Notes: generated from the letters alone by a model not told the origin. DNA of 64,000 nucleotides from Spiroplasma endosymbiont of Labia minor (GCF_964019845.1 NZ_OZ026465.1:372001-436000); one strand, 5' to 3'. Positions 24,859-35,433 are shown, numbered from the stretch's first letter. Program-made: numbers and translations.

Positions 24859-26118
24859 ATGCAAAGATTATTGAGCAATGTTTTAAGACCAAAATCAATT
24901 TGTGATATAATAGGTCAAAAGCAAATTTTGGATGATGACAACGGTATTATCAAAAAAATGATAAAAAATAATTTTGCTTCATCGTTATTATTTTTTGGTC
25001 CTCCAGGAACAGGTAAAACAACAATTGCTTTGGCGTTAGCTCATGATTTAAATATAGAATATGCAGAATTTAATGCAGCAATTGATAAAAAAGAAAAATT
25101 AACAAAAATTTTAACTAATGCTGTTGATTTCGATCGTTATATAATTATTGTTGATGAAATTCACAGAATGAACAAAGATAAACAAAATATACTTTTAAAA
25201 TATTTAGAATTAGATAATATATTTATGTTTGCAACCACAACGGAAAATCCTTTTTTTACTGTAAATCCTGCAATCAGATCTCGTTGCACTATTCTTGAAC
25301 TTTTACCTTTAAAAACTCAAGATATTAAAGAACTAATTACTAAATTGACAATTAAATATCATAATGAATTAAATGTCGATTTAGAAACAATAAACTACTT
25401 AGCTGAAATTTCAAATGGTGATTTAAGAAGCGCGATTAAAAAAATAGAACTACTTCTAAATTTGTATTCAAACCAAAAAATAGATTTAAATTTTATGAAA
25501 AAAACATTTCCTTTTGCAATGGTTTCTGGAACAGTAAATTCTGACGAATTTCATGACCTTAAATCAGCATTGCAAAAATCTGTACGTGGTTCTGATGTCA
25601 ATGCAAGTTTGCATTATTTTTCTAGATTACTCGTAATTGGAGATTATGAAACATTAATGCGAAGAATGCTAATAATGGCATATGAAGATATAGGCATGGC
25701 AAATCCAGCAATTCCTGCTAGAGTTGTTCAAGCTACAAACGCTTTTAGAGTAATTGGTATGCCAGAAGGAATAATTCCACTTGGTTTAGCAATAGTTGAA
25801 ATGGCAACATCTCCTAAATCAAATTCAGCTGTACTCGCCACAGAAAGAGCATACAATGACGTAATGACTGGTGATGTTTATAAAATGCCAAAATATCTTC
25901 AAGATAATCATTATAAATCTGCAGTTAAAATTAATCGAGGAATAAATTACAAATACCCACATGATTTTAATGGTTGAGTAGATCAGCAATATTTACCAGA
26001 TGAAATAAAAAATGTTCAATATTATAAAAATAAATCTAATCAATATGAATTAAAAGTAAAAGAGATTTTTGAAAAATTTAAGCAAAATGCTATAGAACAA
26101 AATATGAAAATAAAATAA
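24859..26118 (+). CDS. rarA: Replication-associated recombination protein RarA (MgsA)
   Basis: AAA+ clamp-loader-like ATPase acting at stalled replication forks. It has 419 residues. Typical opening RLLSNVLRPKSICDIIGQ, Walker A FFGPPGTGKTT near residue 50, Walker B IIIVDEIHRMNK, sensor ATTTENP and arginine finger region NPAIRSRC, then the C-terminal tetramerisation domain with AYEDIGMANP and a closing NYKYPHDF-type motif. TGA at 25975 encodes Trp. A GAGGTG ribosome site precedes the start. It stands alone between lon and a membrane protein. Confidence 0.95.
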
Positions 26119-26145
26119 CGTCTATTAATTTCATACGGAGGCAAA

Positions 26146-26919
26146 ATGAAAACATTATATAAAATTAAAGAAGAATTAGGAAACAACGGCTGAAACTGAC
26201 CACCAAAAGATGAACAAATATCTAATAATGTTTGACATAAAATGGAACAGTATTTTAATGATAATGAAGAAGTTAAATCATTGATGTGAGCTTGATTTTC
26301 AAGAGAAGAAATTCCATTAATTGGTATTGTTGCAATAACTAATTTGAGAACTTTCACAATTGAAATCAGATCAGATAATGATAAGGCTAATTTGCGTTAT
26401 GTTCCAGTAGACAACTATAAAGTTGATAAAGTGCAATTTCAAGCACCAAAATCTGAGAATGGTTTTACTTATGTGCAAATTTTAAACGATACATTTGGTA
26501 ATGGAATAACTTTTAAAACGACATCTTTAGCTATGGCTAGGCATTTCGTTAATACACTAAAAGGCGTGATTTCGGGTGATATTGAAGAATTAGAACCAAG
26601 CGATGAACCAATATTATCAGAAAATGAAAAAAAATTTGATTCAAAAACAAAACCTTTAGAAAACAAAATTAAACAAAAACCAAAATCTTTAAATGAAGAT
26701 GACAAAAAACTTTTAGATCAATCAAATTGAAAAAAAGTTAGTGACAATCCAAAAAATCAAATTGTTAAAATTAAAAAAGTAGAATTTAATAAGTCAAGTA
26801 AAAAAGAAAAAATTAACAAATATGGATCAAAAGCAAAATCATTTGTTTGATTATTATGATTCCTGATTCCTATTTTTTTAATAACTGGTTCAATATTGAT
26901 AATGTATTTTTTATTTTAA
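26146..26919 (+). CDS. C-terminally anchored membrane protein, unknown
   Basis: Protein of 257 residues. Residues 1-140 look globular with beta strands alternating hydrophobic and charged residues (TNLRTFTIEIRSD, FTYVQILNDTFGNGITFKTT) and could be a PH-like or immunity-type domain; I cannot assign it. A Lys/Pro/Glu-rich linker (about 145-225) leads to a C-terminal hydrophobic helix (about 229-257, WLLWFLIPIFLITGSILIMY), so the protein is tail-anchored. Nine or more TGA Trp codons, most in the first 65 residues. CGGAGG lies before ATG 26146. Confidence 0.82.
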
Positions 26920-26938
26920 GATTTAATAATCTTATTTT
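26918..26938. terminator. Weak hairpin between convergent genes
   Basis: AAGATT / AATCTT stem with a TAAT loop and a short T-run on the plus side, between two gene ends 12 bases apart. It could serve both strands, but the stem is only six A/T-rich pairs. Confidence 0.35.
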
Positions 26939-27357
26939 GTTCTTATGATATCACCAATTCTTAAATCGAATCTTTTTAGTATGCCCGTAGGAAAAATATA
27001 GAAAAAATTAAAACCAGTATAATGTTTTGTAAATTTTTGTGGAAGAAATTTTGTATATGTTGAGACAATTTCGTTTTTTTGGTTGCAAACAATTACATCT
27101 ATTGGTTCAATAAAGCCCAAAGTATTAAAACCATTAATATTTCTAATTACATATGCAATATTTTCCTTTGAAATATGTTTAAAAATTAAATTCTCATATT
27201 TTTGCTTAAAAGTCTTTAAATGATATATTGTAAAATCTTTTGGTGAATCATTGATAAATAATTGCTTTTCAATGTAATTTTTATCTTGATTATTTAATTT
27301 TTCTTTCTTTTTAGTAATTAACTTATTTAATTGAAATATTCTTTTGATAAAAGACAT
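26932..27357 (-). CDS. DUF192 (UPF0127)-like protein
   Basis: Protein of 141 residues on the minus strand. The C-terminal 90 residues resemble DUF192: a first strand around NLIFKHI, a long central strand GFIEPIDVIVCNQKNEIVSTY, and the closing FFYIFPTGILKRFDLRIGDII, which corresponds to the conserved 'vLEl.aG...-gikvGD.i' end of the family. DUF192 proteins are short beta-barrels of unsettled function; this one lacks the usual signal peptide and has a Lys-rich N-terminal helix instead. It starts 68 bases from the divergent DJ-1 gene. AGAGGGT (plus: ACCCTCT) is its ribosome site. Confidence 0.6.
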   Translation of the reverse strand: MSFIKRIFQLNKLITKKKEKLNNQDKNYIEKQLFINDSPKDFTIYHLKTFKQKYENLIFKHISKENIAYVIRNINGFNTLGFIEPIDVIVCNQKNEIVSTYTKFLPQKFTKHYTGFNFFYIFPTGILKRFDLRIGDIIRTK

Positions 27358-27425
27358 AAATAAAACCCTCTTTTTTTGATAATACCATTATTTAAATGAT
27401 AAAATAAACATTAGGATGTGATTAT

Positions 27426-27986
27426 ATGAGTAAAACAAAAATTGCTATTTTCTTAGCAACAGGATTTGAAGAAATAGAGGCAATATCATCAATAGATGTT
27501 CTACGTAGAGCAGAATTTGATGTACAAATTATATCTGTGACTGATAATTTGACTGTTAAAGGAAATCATAATATTCAAGTTGTTGCCGATAAACTAATAA
27601 ATGAAGTAGACTTAAGTAGTTTTGATGGCTTGGTTTTACCCGGAGGTCAACCTGGAGTGTCAAATTTAATGGAAGTTTCATTACTTCGTGATGCATTGAT
27701 AAAACAAGCTGGTGAAAATAAATTAATAGCTGCAATATGTGCAGCTCCACAAATGCTTGGAATGCTAGGCTTGGCTGATGGTAAAGAAGTGACTCATTAT
27801 CCTGGTGCAATTGAATATTTAGATAAAGCAATAAAAAAACCACAAATGGCAGCAGTTGAAGATGGTAAAATTATTACTGGTTCATCTCCTGGAGGAGCAA
27901 TTCAATTTGCTTTACAAATTGTAGATCACTTTACAGATACACAAAATATGTTGAGAATTCATGAATTACTTGTTATGAATTATTAG
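27426..27986 (+). CDS. DJ-1/PfpI family protein
   Basis: Protein of 186 residues with the class I glutamine-amidotransferase-like fold of DJ-1/YajL/PfpI. It begins IAIFLATGFEEIEAI with the conserved Glu, continues to GLVLPGGQPG, and has the nucleophile-elbow Cys in IAAICAAPQMLG at about residue 105; ITGSSPGGAIQFAL completes the signature. Members are linked to protection from oxidative or glycation stress; deglycase activity remains disputed. It is a lone gene, divergent from the DUF192-like gene, and ends at a terminator. Confidence 0.93.
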   Translation: MSKTKIAIFLATGFEEIEAISSIDVLRRAEFDVQIISVTDNLTVKGNHNIQVVADKLINEVDLSSFDGLVLPGGQPGVSNLMEVSLLRDALIKQAGENKLIAAICAAPQMLGMLGLADGKEVTHYPGAIEYLDKAIKKPQMAAVEDGKIITGSSPGGAIQFALQIVDHFTDTQNMLRIHELLVMNY

Positions 27987-28002
27987 TTATCTTTAATTTG
28001 AA

Positions 28003-28027
28003 ATATGTCATTTGGGCATATTTTTTA
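28003..28027 (+). terminator. Terminator after the DJ-1 family gene
   Basis: ATATGTC / GGCATAT stem (one G-T pair) with a five-base loop, then a run of six T residues. Confidence 0.75.
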
Positions 28028-28041
28028 TTTGGAGATTAATT

Positions 28042-30096
28042 ATGAAAACTAATTTTAAACAAACTTCTGATTCTAATTGTGGAATTTCTGTTATTACAAC
28101 AGCTATAAATCATTTAACATCAAGAAATTTTTCACTTAATGATATTATTATAGATAATGAATTAAGTGATCATTGATTTTCTTTTGAAGAAATAAAAGAA
28201 ATAGTTGAAAGATATGATATCTATACTGTGGGTTATAAATCAAATTTTAGAGAAATAATAGATTGGAATAAAAATAATGGCTACATTTTGCTACCACAAA
28301 TGAAGTCGGTCAATCCCATTATGTATATATATTTGAAAAAAATAAATTTACAAAAGAATTTGAAGTTGCAGATCCGGCAAATAAATTCATTGTTTGAATG
28401 CTAGAAAACAAATTAGAAGCTATGTATGCTGGAAGAGTGTTAATTTTGAAGAAAAAACACAAGGTATATACAAGAAAATCTCCAAGAGATTATTTTAAAA
28501 AATATAAACCATGAGGCAGTTTGTTAAAGACAAAAAAGTTTTATCTTTTAATTACATTCATATTGCAAATTATGCTTAATGTTACATTATTATTTTTAAA
28601 TGATTTTGTAAGATGCTTCATGAATAATGTATCTATATTATTTATGGATAATTTGAAGTCAATTTTTATTGGTTTTTCGATAATATATTTCATTCACATT
28701 ATTTTAAACGGTATAATACAATTGATTTTGAAAAGTATTTCTAATGTAATTTATAGAGATGCAATAAAAATTTTTTTAAATTGATTTACAAATATTTCAA
28801 ATGAGGAATACGATAAAATTTCTTATGACTTATGACTTATGACTTATGACTTATGACTTATGACTTATGAATTCAAAAAATTGCGCAAATCAAAAAAATT
28901 ATTTCATTTGAAATATTTGTAATAATAAAAATTCCAAATGATTTTATATTTTCCATTTTAACATTTGTTGTATTTGCAAAATTAAAAATGGAAATCGCGC
29001 TATTTGCATTTTGTGAAATATTTTTAATATCATTATTATTTGAAATTAAAATAAAAAATAATATAAAATTGCTAGAATATGATCAAAAAAAAATTTAATA
29101 TAAAAATGCAAGATTTAGTATATGGGCAAAAATTTGTGAGAGCAAAAAAACATCAACAAATTATGAATAAACAAATTATGAGAGAATTTGATTCAATAGA
29201 ATCTGGTAATTTAAATATTTCAAAAAAATATTATTTCGAAATGTTATAAGTTCTATTATTCACAGAATAATGTTTTTGGTTGTTTTTATAATGTCATCAT
29301 TATGAATTGCAAAAAATGAAATATTGATTTCTGACTTAATTTATTTTTCATTATTGGGAAATTATATTGTTAATTTAAGTGATGACATTAAAGAAATTAT
29401 TATGTCAAAAATAGAAATTAATATATATTTAAATGAATTAACAATTATGTTTAATCAAAAAAAAGAAATTATAAAGAATAATGATAAAAAATTTTCAGTC
29501 TCAGAATTTTAAATGTTCGTAAATGAATTAATAACGTTGAAATATTAAAAATGAATTCAAAAAATATAACAAAAAATACATTTGTCTTTGGTATGAATGT
29601 AATTGGAAAATCTACAATGTTACAAATTATTGCAGGTCTATATAATAACTATGAGGGTAATATTGCTATTAATAATGACTTAGTCACAAATTTATCAAAT
29701 GAAAGCATAATTTATTTAGATCAATTTGATTATTTGTATGCAGGTAAAGTTATTGATAATTTTATGGATGCAAATTCAACTTTTAATTATAATTATTTTT
29801 ATGAACACAAACTTGATGAGTTAATGAATATGTATAAATTATCTTTGGAAAGCCCTATAATAAATAATGGATCAAATTTGAGCAAAGGTCAAAGACAAAT
29901 AATTTCTTTTTTATCACTCTTATTCATTGAAAGAGATATTTATATTATCGATGAATCGTTATCTAATGTTGAAGGCAAATTAAAAACAATGTTATTAAAA
30001 ATATTACTTGTTGAAAAGAAAAATAAATTGATAATATATTGTGATCATGACATGGAAAATATTAATTTATTTGATGATGTGTGAGAAATTAAATAA
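28042..30096 (+). pseudogene. Decayed C39-peptidase ABC exporter (bacteriocin type)
   Basis: Remnant of a peptidase-containing ABC exporter of about 680 residues, like the C39-ABC transporters known in mollicutes. The N-terminal C39 motif QTSDSNCGISVI keeps the catalytic Cys, and GQSHYVYIF supplies the catalytic His. Six hydrophobic stretches form the membrane domain; the ATPase has GMNVIGKST (degenerate Walker A), LSKGQRQ and IYIIDES. Reading frames must be changed at five places: near 28290, in the heptamer tract 28822-28870, at an A9 run 29085-29093, near 29236 and near 29510. Most are single-base losses or gains, so a full-length product is not made from this sequence. The last segment ends with TAATG, overlapping the next gene. 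Neighbouring genes are intact, which argues against general sequencing error. Confidence 0.85.
28822..28870 (+). repeat. Heptanucleotide tandem repeat (7 copies of CTTATGA)
   Basis: Seven exact, uninterrupted copies of CTTATGA. In code 4 all three frames through it are open (TGA is Trp), so copy number sets the downstream frame. Upstream exporter codons are in one frame and the continuing membrane helix in another; one more unit, or two fewer, would join them. Confidence 0.97.
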
Positions 30097-30467
30097 TGAA
30101 AATAAAAAATTGATTTTTATTAATATTTTCATTATTCATTTTATTATTATCTGTTATCGTGTTATTTTTTATTAATGTAGAAAATAATTTATCTGGAGTT
30201 ATTATTCATATTAATTTAGAAAATCAAGATGTATTATCATTCAAATTTTTAGAGAAAAAAGACATCCATTCTATTAATTTTATTAAACAAATTGTAACTA
30301 AATATAATGATAAAACATATATATTTTCAAATGAATTTGAAATTTATGATGAAACTATAGTTATTCGAAAATTCAATCACGAATTAGAAGATGCAACGAT
30401 GCTATCTGCATTAGCAAATGTAGGAGAAGAAAATATATTACAATATTTGCTTAAAGTTGTTTTTTAA
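30096..30467 (+). CDS. Small membrane-anchored partner of the C39 exporter
   Basis: Protein of 123 residues: an N-terminal hydrophobic helix (about residues 5-27) after MKIKNW, then an extracellular domain with beta strands (SGVIIHINLE, TYIFSNEFEIYDETIVIRKF). Unidentified. Its ATG overlaps the exporter's TAA (TAATG), so the two were translationally coupled and probably worked together, perhaps as an accessory export or immunity factor; this is inferred from coupling and topology only. The frame is intact although its partner is broken, so it may be a relic or serve something else. One TGA encodes Trp. Confidence 0.65.
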
Positions 30468-30476
30468 TTGTATAAT
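30447..30476 (+). promoter_or_regulatory. Promoter of ybeY
   Basis: TTGCTT (30447-30452), 18 bases, TATAAT (30471-30476). The -35 lies in the end of the preceding gene and transcription would begin only about ten bases before the ribosome site. Confidence 0.55.
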
Positions 30477-30493
30477 TAACTGCGGAGGAATAT

Positions 30494-30997
30494 ATGGGTA
30501 ATATAAATTTCATTAATAAAACACATAAAAATATGAATATATGAAAAGAAAAATATCGTAGATATTTCAATTTTGCGTGTGAATATTTAAAATTAAAAAA
30601 TGAAATTACAATATCCATATTATTCGTTACACAAAAATACGCTAAAAAAATAAATGAAAAATATAGAAACAAAGATTATATACCTGATGTTATTTCTTTT
30701 CCAACAAATATTCCAGAAGAAATAATGAAAGATATTGCTGAATATGATATTGGTGATATTATGATTTGCAAAGAAGTGGCTGAAGATAAATCAAAAAGAT
30801 ACGGAACAACGCTTGATGACGAAATGGCTTTTTTAATTATTCATGGTCTTTTACATTTACTAGGATATGATCATGAAAATGATTTAGAAGAACAAGAAAA
30901 AATGTTTAAATTGCAAAATGAAATATTAAAAAAATGTGGTATAAATTATGAAATAAAATTTGATGAAAAGGATTACTTGATGCATTATGGAGAATAA
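30494..30997 (+). CDS. ybeY: Endoribonuclease YbeY
   Basis: Metal-dependent RNase for 16S rRNA 3'-end maturation and ribosome quality control. It has 167 residues. The signature zinc site HGLLHLLGYDHEND (three His) is near residues 115-128, and the middle holds DVISFPTNIPEE in the position of the usual DVLSFP motif. One TGA (30542) encodes Trp. CGGAGG precedes ATG 30494. It opens the conserved ybeY-dgkA-cdd-era run; its last 11 bases overlap dgkA. Confidence 0.95.
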
Positions 30998-31388
30998 AAG
31001 AGTTAAAAAACTAAAAGGTATCTCTAAAACAAAAAACAAATTTTTAAATGCGTCAAGAGGTATTTATATAGCTTTTAAAGAGGAATCGTCTTTAATTGTC
31101 TATTTGATTGCGATTATTTTGGTTATTGCACTTGGTATTTGACTGGTGCTAAGTTATGATCAGTGAGCGCTTTTACTTTTAACTATTGGTGTTGTAATTG
31201 GTTTTGAATTTGTCAATACATCAATAGAAAATTTTGTTGATTTATTATCATTTGAATATAATATTAAAGCAAAAAAAATTAAAGATATTGGAGCTGCTGC
31301 AAGTATAATAAATGCATTAATATCGGTGGCAATTGGTTTTTTAATTTTGTTGCCACATTTAGTTGAAAAAATACAAGGTTATTTTTAA
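30987..31388 (+). CDS. dgkA: Diacylglycerol/undecaprenol kinase family protein
   Basis: Integral membrane kinase of 133 residues. The signature region is FEFVNTSIENFVDLLS, whose Glu and Asn residues coordinate Mg-ATP, followed by the KKIKDIGAAAS helix and a last membrane helix (SVAIGFLILLPHLV). Three hydrophobic helices are visible (about 43-62, 66-85, 110-126). In cell-wall-less mollicutes the substrate is more likely diacylglycerol or another lipid than undecaprenol. Two TGA Trp codons near 31139 and 31166 hide the gene under the standard code. ATG 30987 uses TTATGG-adjacent sequence inside ybeY, overlapping it by 11 bases. Confidence 0.9.
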
Positions 31389-31396
31389 GGGGAATT

Positions 31397-31786
31397 ATGA
31401 AAGAATATTTTGTTAAATTAAATAAATTAAAAGATAATGCGTATTGCCCATATTCAAAATTTAATGTTTCTTGTATAGTTGTTTTACAGGATGGTCAAGA
31501 AATAAGTGGCGTAAACGTAGAAAATGCGGCTTTTCCTTCTGGAATGTGTGCAGAACGTACTGCGGTATCGCAAGTTATAACCAAAGGATACAATCCAGAT
31601 AAAATAAAAGAAATACATTTGTATACAATTTCAGAAAATATCGGTGCACCTTGTGGTCAATGTCGTCAGTTTTTGGTGGAATTTTTGAATCCAAATATAC
31701 CAATTTACATATATAATAAATATGATTTTAAAATAAAAACAAATATTTCAGAATTATTGCCATTAAGTTTTACTAATTTGAATTAA
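31397..31786 (+). CDS. cdd: Cytidine deaminase
   Basis: Converts cytidine or deoxycytidine to uridine forms for pyrimidine salvage. It has 129 residues, standard for the tetrameric enzyme. Zinc ligands and catalytic Glu are in SGMCAERTAVSQ (Cys-Ala-Glu) and the paired Cys in GAPCGQCRQFL; the N-terminal YCPYSKFNVSC is also typical. An AAGGGGA ribosome site overlaps the dgkA stop region, and the genes are eight bases apart, so they share a transcript. Confidence 0.97.
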   Translation: MKEYFVKLNKLKDNAYCPYSKFNVSCIVVLQDGQEISGVNVENAAFPSGMCAERTAVSQVITKGYNPDKIKEIHLYTISENIGAPCGQCRQFLVEFLNPNIPIYIYNKYDFKIKTNISELLPLSFTNLN

Positions 31787-31821
31787 TTTTGTCAAATACA
31801 ATCAATTAAATGGGGGTTTAT

Positions 31822-32499
31822 ATGTCAGTGGGTTTTTCAATCAATACGTTAGTTACTGACGTTCTATCTATATTTGGATTGTTTCTATTGTGATTTGCAC
31901 CAGCTATTTTTTCGGTTATACATAAAAAAGTTTTACGTCAGCGTTTATTTACAAAAGTTGATGGCAAAAAATTATTTGAGAAATTGAAATTTGATATTAG
32001 AATTAATGGCAAATTGGAAGGTATTAACAGAAAACGTCTATTTAGAGATCCGAATTATGCCTTAACAATTTTTAATAAAGCCATGGATTATAATAAGCGC
32101 GATTTAATTTGATATTTTAATGAAAATACAGCCAAATATCAAATTGCCAGAAGTATTTCTAACAAATCTGGATTAAACTTTCTTGTGTGATTTATTTTTA
32201 TTTCTGTTTCTATAATTTCATCGCTTTTAGATGTACCCAGATTTTTCTTTCACGGGAAAATGGAAAGTGATAATGGATTAGGAGCTATAATTTTATTGTT
32301 AATTGTTGTAATTTTTTTCACAGTACTTTTAAAATATTTTCAATGATTTAGTGTTAAAAAAACATTAAACGATGATGTTAGGCAAATAAATTTAGCAAAA
32401 AAACAATTAGTTTGAAATGATTTCAGATTGATTTATTGATCAGAAATCTCTATTTTAGGTTTCGGTTTCTTTTTAATAATATTAAATCAATTTTTTTAA
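31822..32499 (+). CDS. Integral membrane protein, unknown
   Basis: Protein of 225 residues with four hydrophobic helices: about 12-30, 122-140, 154-172 and 204-224. Between the first and second lies a basic cytoplasmic domain (about 35-115) with Arg/Lys and Tyr/Phe. Many TGA Trp codons keep it below the usual ORF limit under the standard code. Not recognised. It has a GGGGG ribosome site. With the next gene it is inserted between cdd and era, which are adjacent in Bacillus. Confidence 0.8.
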
Positions 32500-32514
32500 A
32501 AAAGAGGTGTAATA

Positions 32515-33666
32515 ATGGACAATAAAATGTTTGCAAATAGATTAGTTAATTCTTTTATAGGAGACATGTATACGAAAAGATTCATTAAATCTCAAAATGT
32601 AAAAATAGTTTCAGAAGGAGACTATATTTATAGAATTAGAACTTTGTGTTATGCAACAATTTTAGTGCCTCTATATTTAATTTTTATTGGCTTATTTATT
32701 TATTATAGAGTCGCTTTAAATTTTGATGCTGATTCACTATATAATACAAATCCAACACAAGAAACACTAGATGCAATTGAGATGCAAAAACAGGTAATTT
32801 TATTATTTGCCTCTTTTGCTTGTTATCATTTGTTTCTCATTATTTATGTAATGATTGTAATGCTAAATCAAACTATGGGTAAATCTGTAACAATTTTTAC
32901 AACAATCTTTAATATTTTATTTATTGGTGAATTATTTGAAATTTCTTGTACATTATTTATTCTTGAAAGAATGGGATTGGTTGGTCGAGTAGGCGATATT
33001 GATTTTTTACAAGTTTTGCAAAAACAATGAATATGAATATTCGCCTTTTTGATTTCAAATATTTCTTTCATTCCAATATCTGGAATATTTAAAGGTATAA
33101 ATCAATGACATCGTGAATGAATCCGTATAGATAATTATCGTAAAACAAATGATAAAGAAAATGGTTTCATTTTTAAAACGTGAGTTTCAAAAGGTGAAAT
33201 TAAAGCAAGAATCACTATTATAACGGTTTCAGTTTTTTCTATAATGTTTTCATCGGGTCTTGAAATTTGTAAATATTTTTTTACATTTAATTTTGATCCT
33301 ATGATTTATACAATGTTAATTTTTGGAATGTTAATGTATGTAGGCTCATATGTTATTCCATTTAATTTCTTTTCATTAATTTTTTTTGGTGTGATATTTT
33401 TATTTTTTACAGCTCTATCTTTTTATGTATTTTATATTTTACAAAATGAAGCATGAAAATCAAATAATTGATTTTATTATTTATATGCAGTAGTTATTTT
33501 CTTATGATTTGGTAGTTTTGATGCTACAATTAGATTTTGATGGTCATTGCGAAATAAAAATGAAATTAAAGCAATTGTAATTGACCCATTTAATCAAGAA
33601 AATCAATTTGAGGATTATTTAAATAATCAAGAACAGGCAAAAGCAAATTATGAAAATTCAATTTAG
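32515..33666 (+). CDS. Polytopic membrane protein, unknown
   Basis: Protein of 383 residues with about eight hydrophobic helices in two groups: one pair around residues 45-65 and 95-120 and others near 125-150, 175-195, 240-262, 268-300 and 325-345. A loop after the first helix is acidic (NFDADSLYNTNPTQE). The C-terminal tail is Asn/Glu-rich and cytoplasmic. Not recognised, but it may be paired with its upstream membrane neighbour, which ends 15 bases before. AAGAGGTG is the ribosome site. More than ten TGA Trp codons. Confidence 0.82.
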
Positions 33667-33681
33667 AGAGGTAAATTTAAG

Positions 33682-34590
33682 ATGGAAAAAATTAAATCAG
33701 GTTTTATTGCGATAATCGGTAGACCAAATGTTGGCAAATCAACGTTATTAAATCAATTATTACAAAAAAAAATATCAATTGTAACACAAAAAGCTCAAAC
33801 GACAAGAAATAAAATTTTAGGAATATTATCAAATGATGATTATCAAATGATTTTTATGGATACGCCAGGAATTCATACTCCTTTTACTAATTTGGGAAGT
33901 TATATGAATAAAATTGCTTACAGTTCTATTTCAAGTGCAGATATTATATTATTTGTTGTTCCTGCAAATGAAAATATTGGTAAAAACGATTTGGCAATTG
34001 TTGAGAAGTTAAAAAAAATTAATAAGCCAATAATTTTAGTTATTTCAAAAATTGATGTAGTTAGTTTAGAAAAATTGGAAACAAAAAAACAACAATGATT
34101 AGATTTGAATATGAATGTGAAAGATATTGTTGTTATATCTGCTCTAGAAAATTATAATTTGCCTATGTTAAAAAATGTTATTTACAAAAATTTACCTGTA
34201 GAAAATAATGGTATAAAATTTTATCCAGATGATATGCTAACAGACCAGCCAGAAAAATTTCTGATTAAAGAAATTGTAAGAGAGCAAATTTTATTGTTGA
34301 CAGAAGATGAGGTTCCATTTTCAACAGCAGTTTTGGTAGAAGAGTTTGAAGAGACTTCAAAAGAGATGAAAATAAGAGTTTCAATAATTGTTGAACGTAA
34401 TTCTCAAAAAGCTATTTTAATAGGCAAACACGGCAGTATGATTAGAGAAATAGGGATAAAATCCCGTATGGAAATGGAGAGATTATTTAATACAAAAGTT
34501 CATTTGAATACATTTGTTACTTTTGAACCAAAATGAAGACAAAGCCCCAGTTTGATAAAAAAATTGGGTTATGGTAAAGACAGTTATTAA
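33682..34590 (+). CDS. era: GTPase Era
   Basis: GTPase that assembles the 30S subunit by binding the 3' end of 16S rRNA. It has 302 residues. G1 GRPNVGKST (about residues 14-22), G2 region QKAQTTR, G3 DTPG, G4 SKID and G5 SALE are all present; the C-terminal KH domain has ERNSQKAILIGKHGSMIREIG. Two TGA Trp codons. It has an AGAGAGG ribosome site; the stop overlaps the recO start by one base (TAATG). Confidence 0.97.
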
Positions 34591-35366
34591 TGTCTATCGT
34601 TAAAATTTTTGGAATCGTAGTAAATACTCAAAATTTTGATGATCAAGATAAAGTGATAACAATTTACTCTGATAAATATGGCAAAATGGGATTATTAGCA
34701 AAAGGAGTTAACAAAATTACAAGTAAAAACAGATTTTCAATTCAATTATTTGCATTTTCTGAATTTGAAATTTTTAAAACAAATCATGTTAATAAATTAA
34801 GCAAATTAAAGACAGGCTATTTAATTAAAAACAATTTTGATATTTCTTTAAATTATAATAGTTACGTTTATGCATCAAGTATAATAGGCATAATTTATTA
34901 TAATTTTAGTCCAGGTGAAAAAAATAAATTGCTTTTTGAACAAACAGTTTTAAGTATTGAAAAATTAGCTGACAGATATTATTCTATATATGTTTATTGT
35001 TGATGATTACATAAATGTTTATTTAATTTTGGTATTAATCTAGATTTAAGCTTTTGCCAGAATTGTGGTTTTAAAAAAAATCAATTTAGAAAATTCGATT
35101 TTAAAACGAATGGATTACTTTGTATAAATTGTGTAGATAATTATACAAATATAGATTTGGATTTTGTTGCTTTAATTTTAAGTTTGCAAAATAATAAGCA
35201 TTTGGATCAAGATATAAATTTTTTAATAGATAATATTCTTAAGCTATTGTTATTTCTTTTTAATTTTATAGATGCAAATGTAGGTTTGAAAATAGTGGGT
35301 AAAAAAGAAATTTTAAAACAATCTATTTTCTATGACTTAATAAACGAAAACGATCATAAAAAATAA
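34590..35366 (+). CDS. recO: DNA repair protein RecO
   Basis: Recombination mediator that works with RecR to load RecA. It has 258 residues: an N-terminal OB domain (VKIFGIVVNTQNFDDQDKVITIYSDKYGKM), a helical domain, and a four-Cys zinc element (CQNCGF about residues 152-157 and CINC about 179-182). The protein is highly diverged, as usual for mollicute RecO, and identification rests on the OB start, the zinc pairs and the era-recO order. Two consecutive TGA codons near 35002 encode Trp-Trp. Translationally coupled to era. Confidence 0.9.
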
Positions 35367-35379
35367 CACTTATAATGGG

Positions 35380-35433
35380 TTGACAATATCGACTCATTCA
35401 AATAAATTATAGAATGTGTCGATTAATATCGAC
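35380..35433 (+). promoter_or_regulatory. Promoter and inverted-repeat leader of glyS
   Basis: TTGACA (35380-35385), 17 bases, TAAATT (35403-35408) is a plausible promoter. ATATCGAC occurs at 35387-35394 and again at 35426-35433, and GTCGAT-TAAT-ATCGAC (35418-35433) forms a hairpin followed by seven T residues and the ribosome site. An alternative pairing of 35389-35399 with 35412-35422 would exclude that hairpin. This fits an operator or an attenuator; there is no T-box. Confidence 0.5.

Noticed and set aside
27556-27843. 95-codon minus-strand ORF opposite the DJ-1 family gene
   Set aside because: Shadow of a conserved gene; no start signal.
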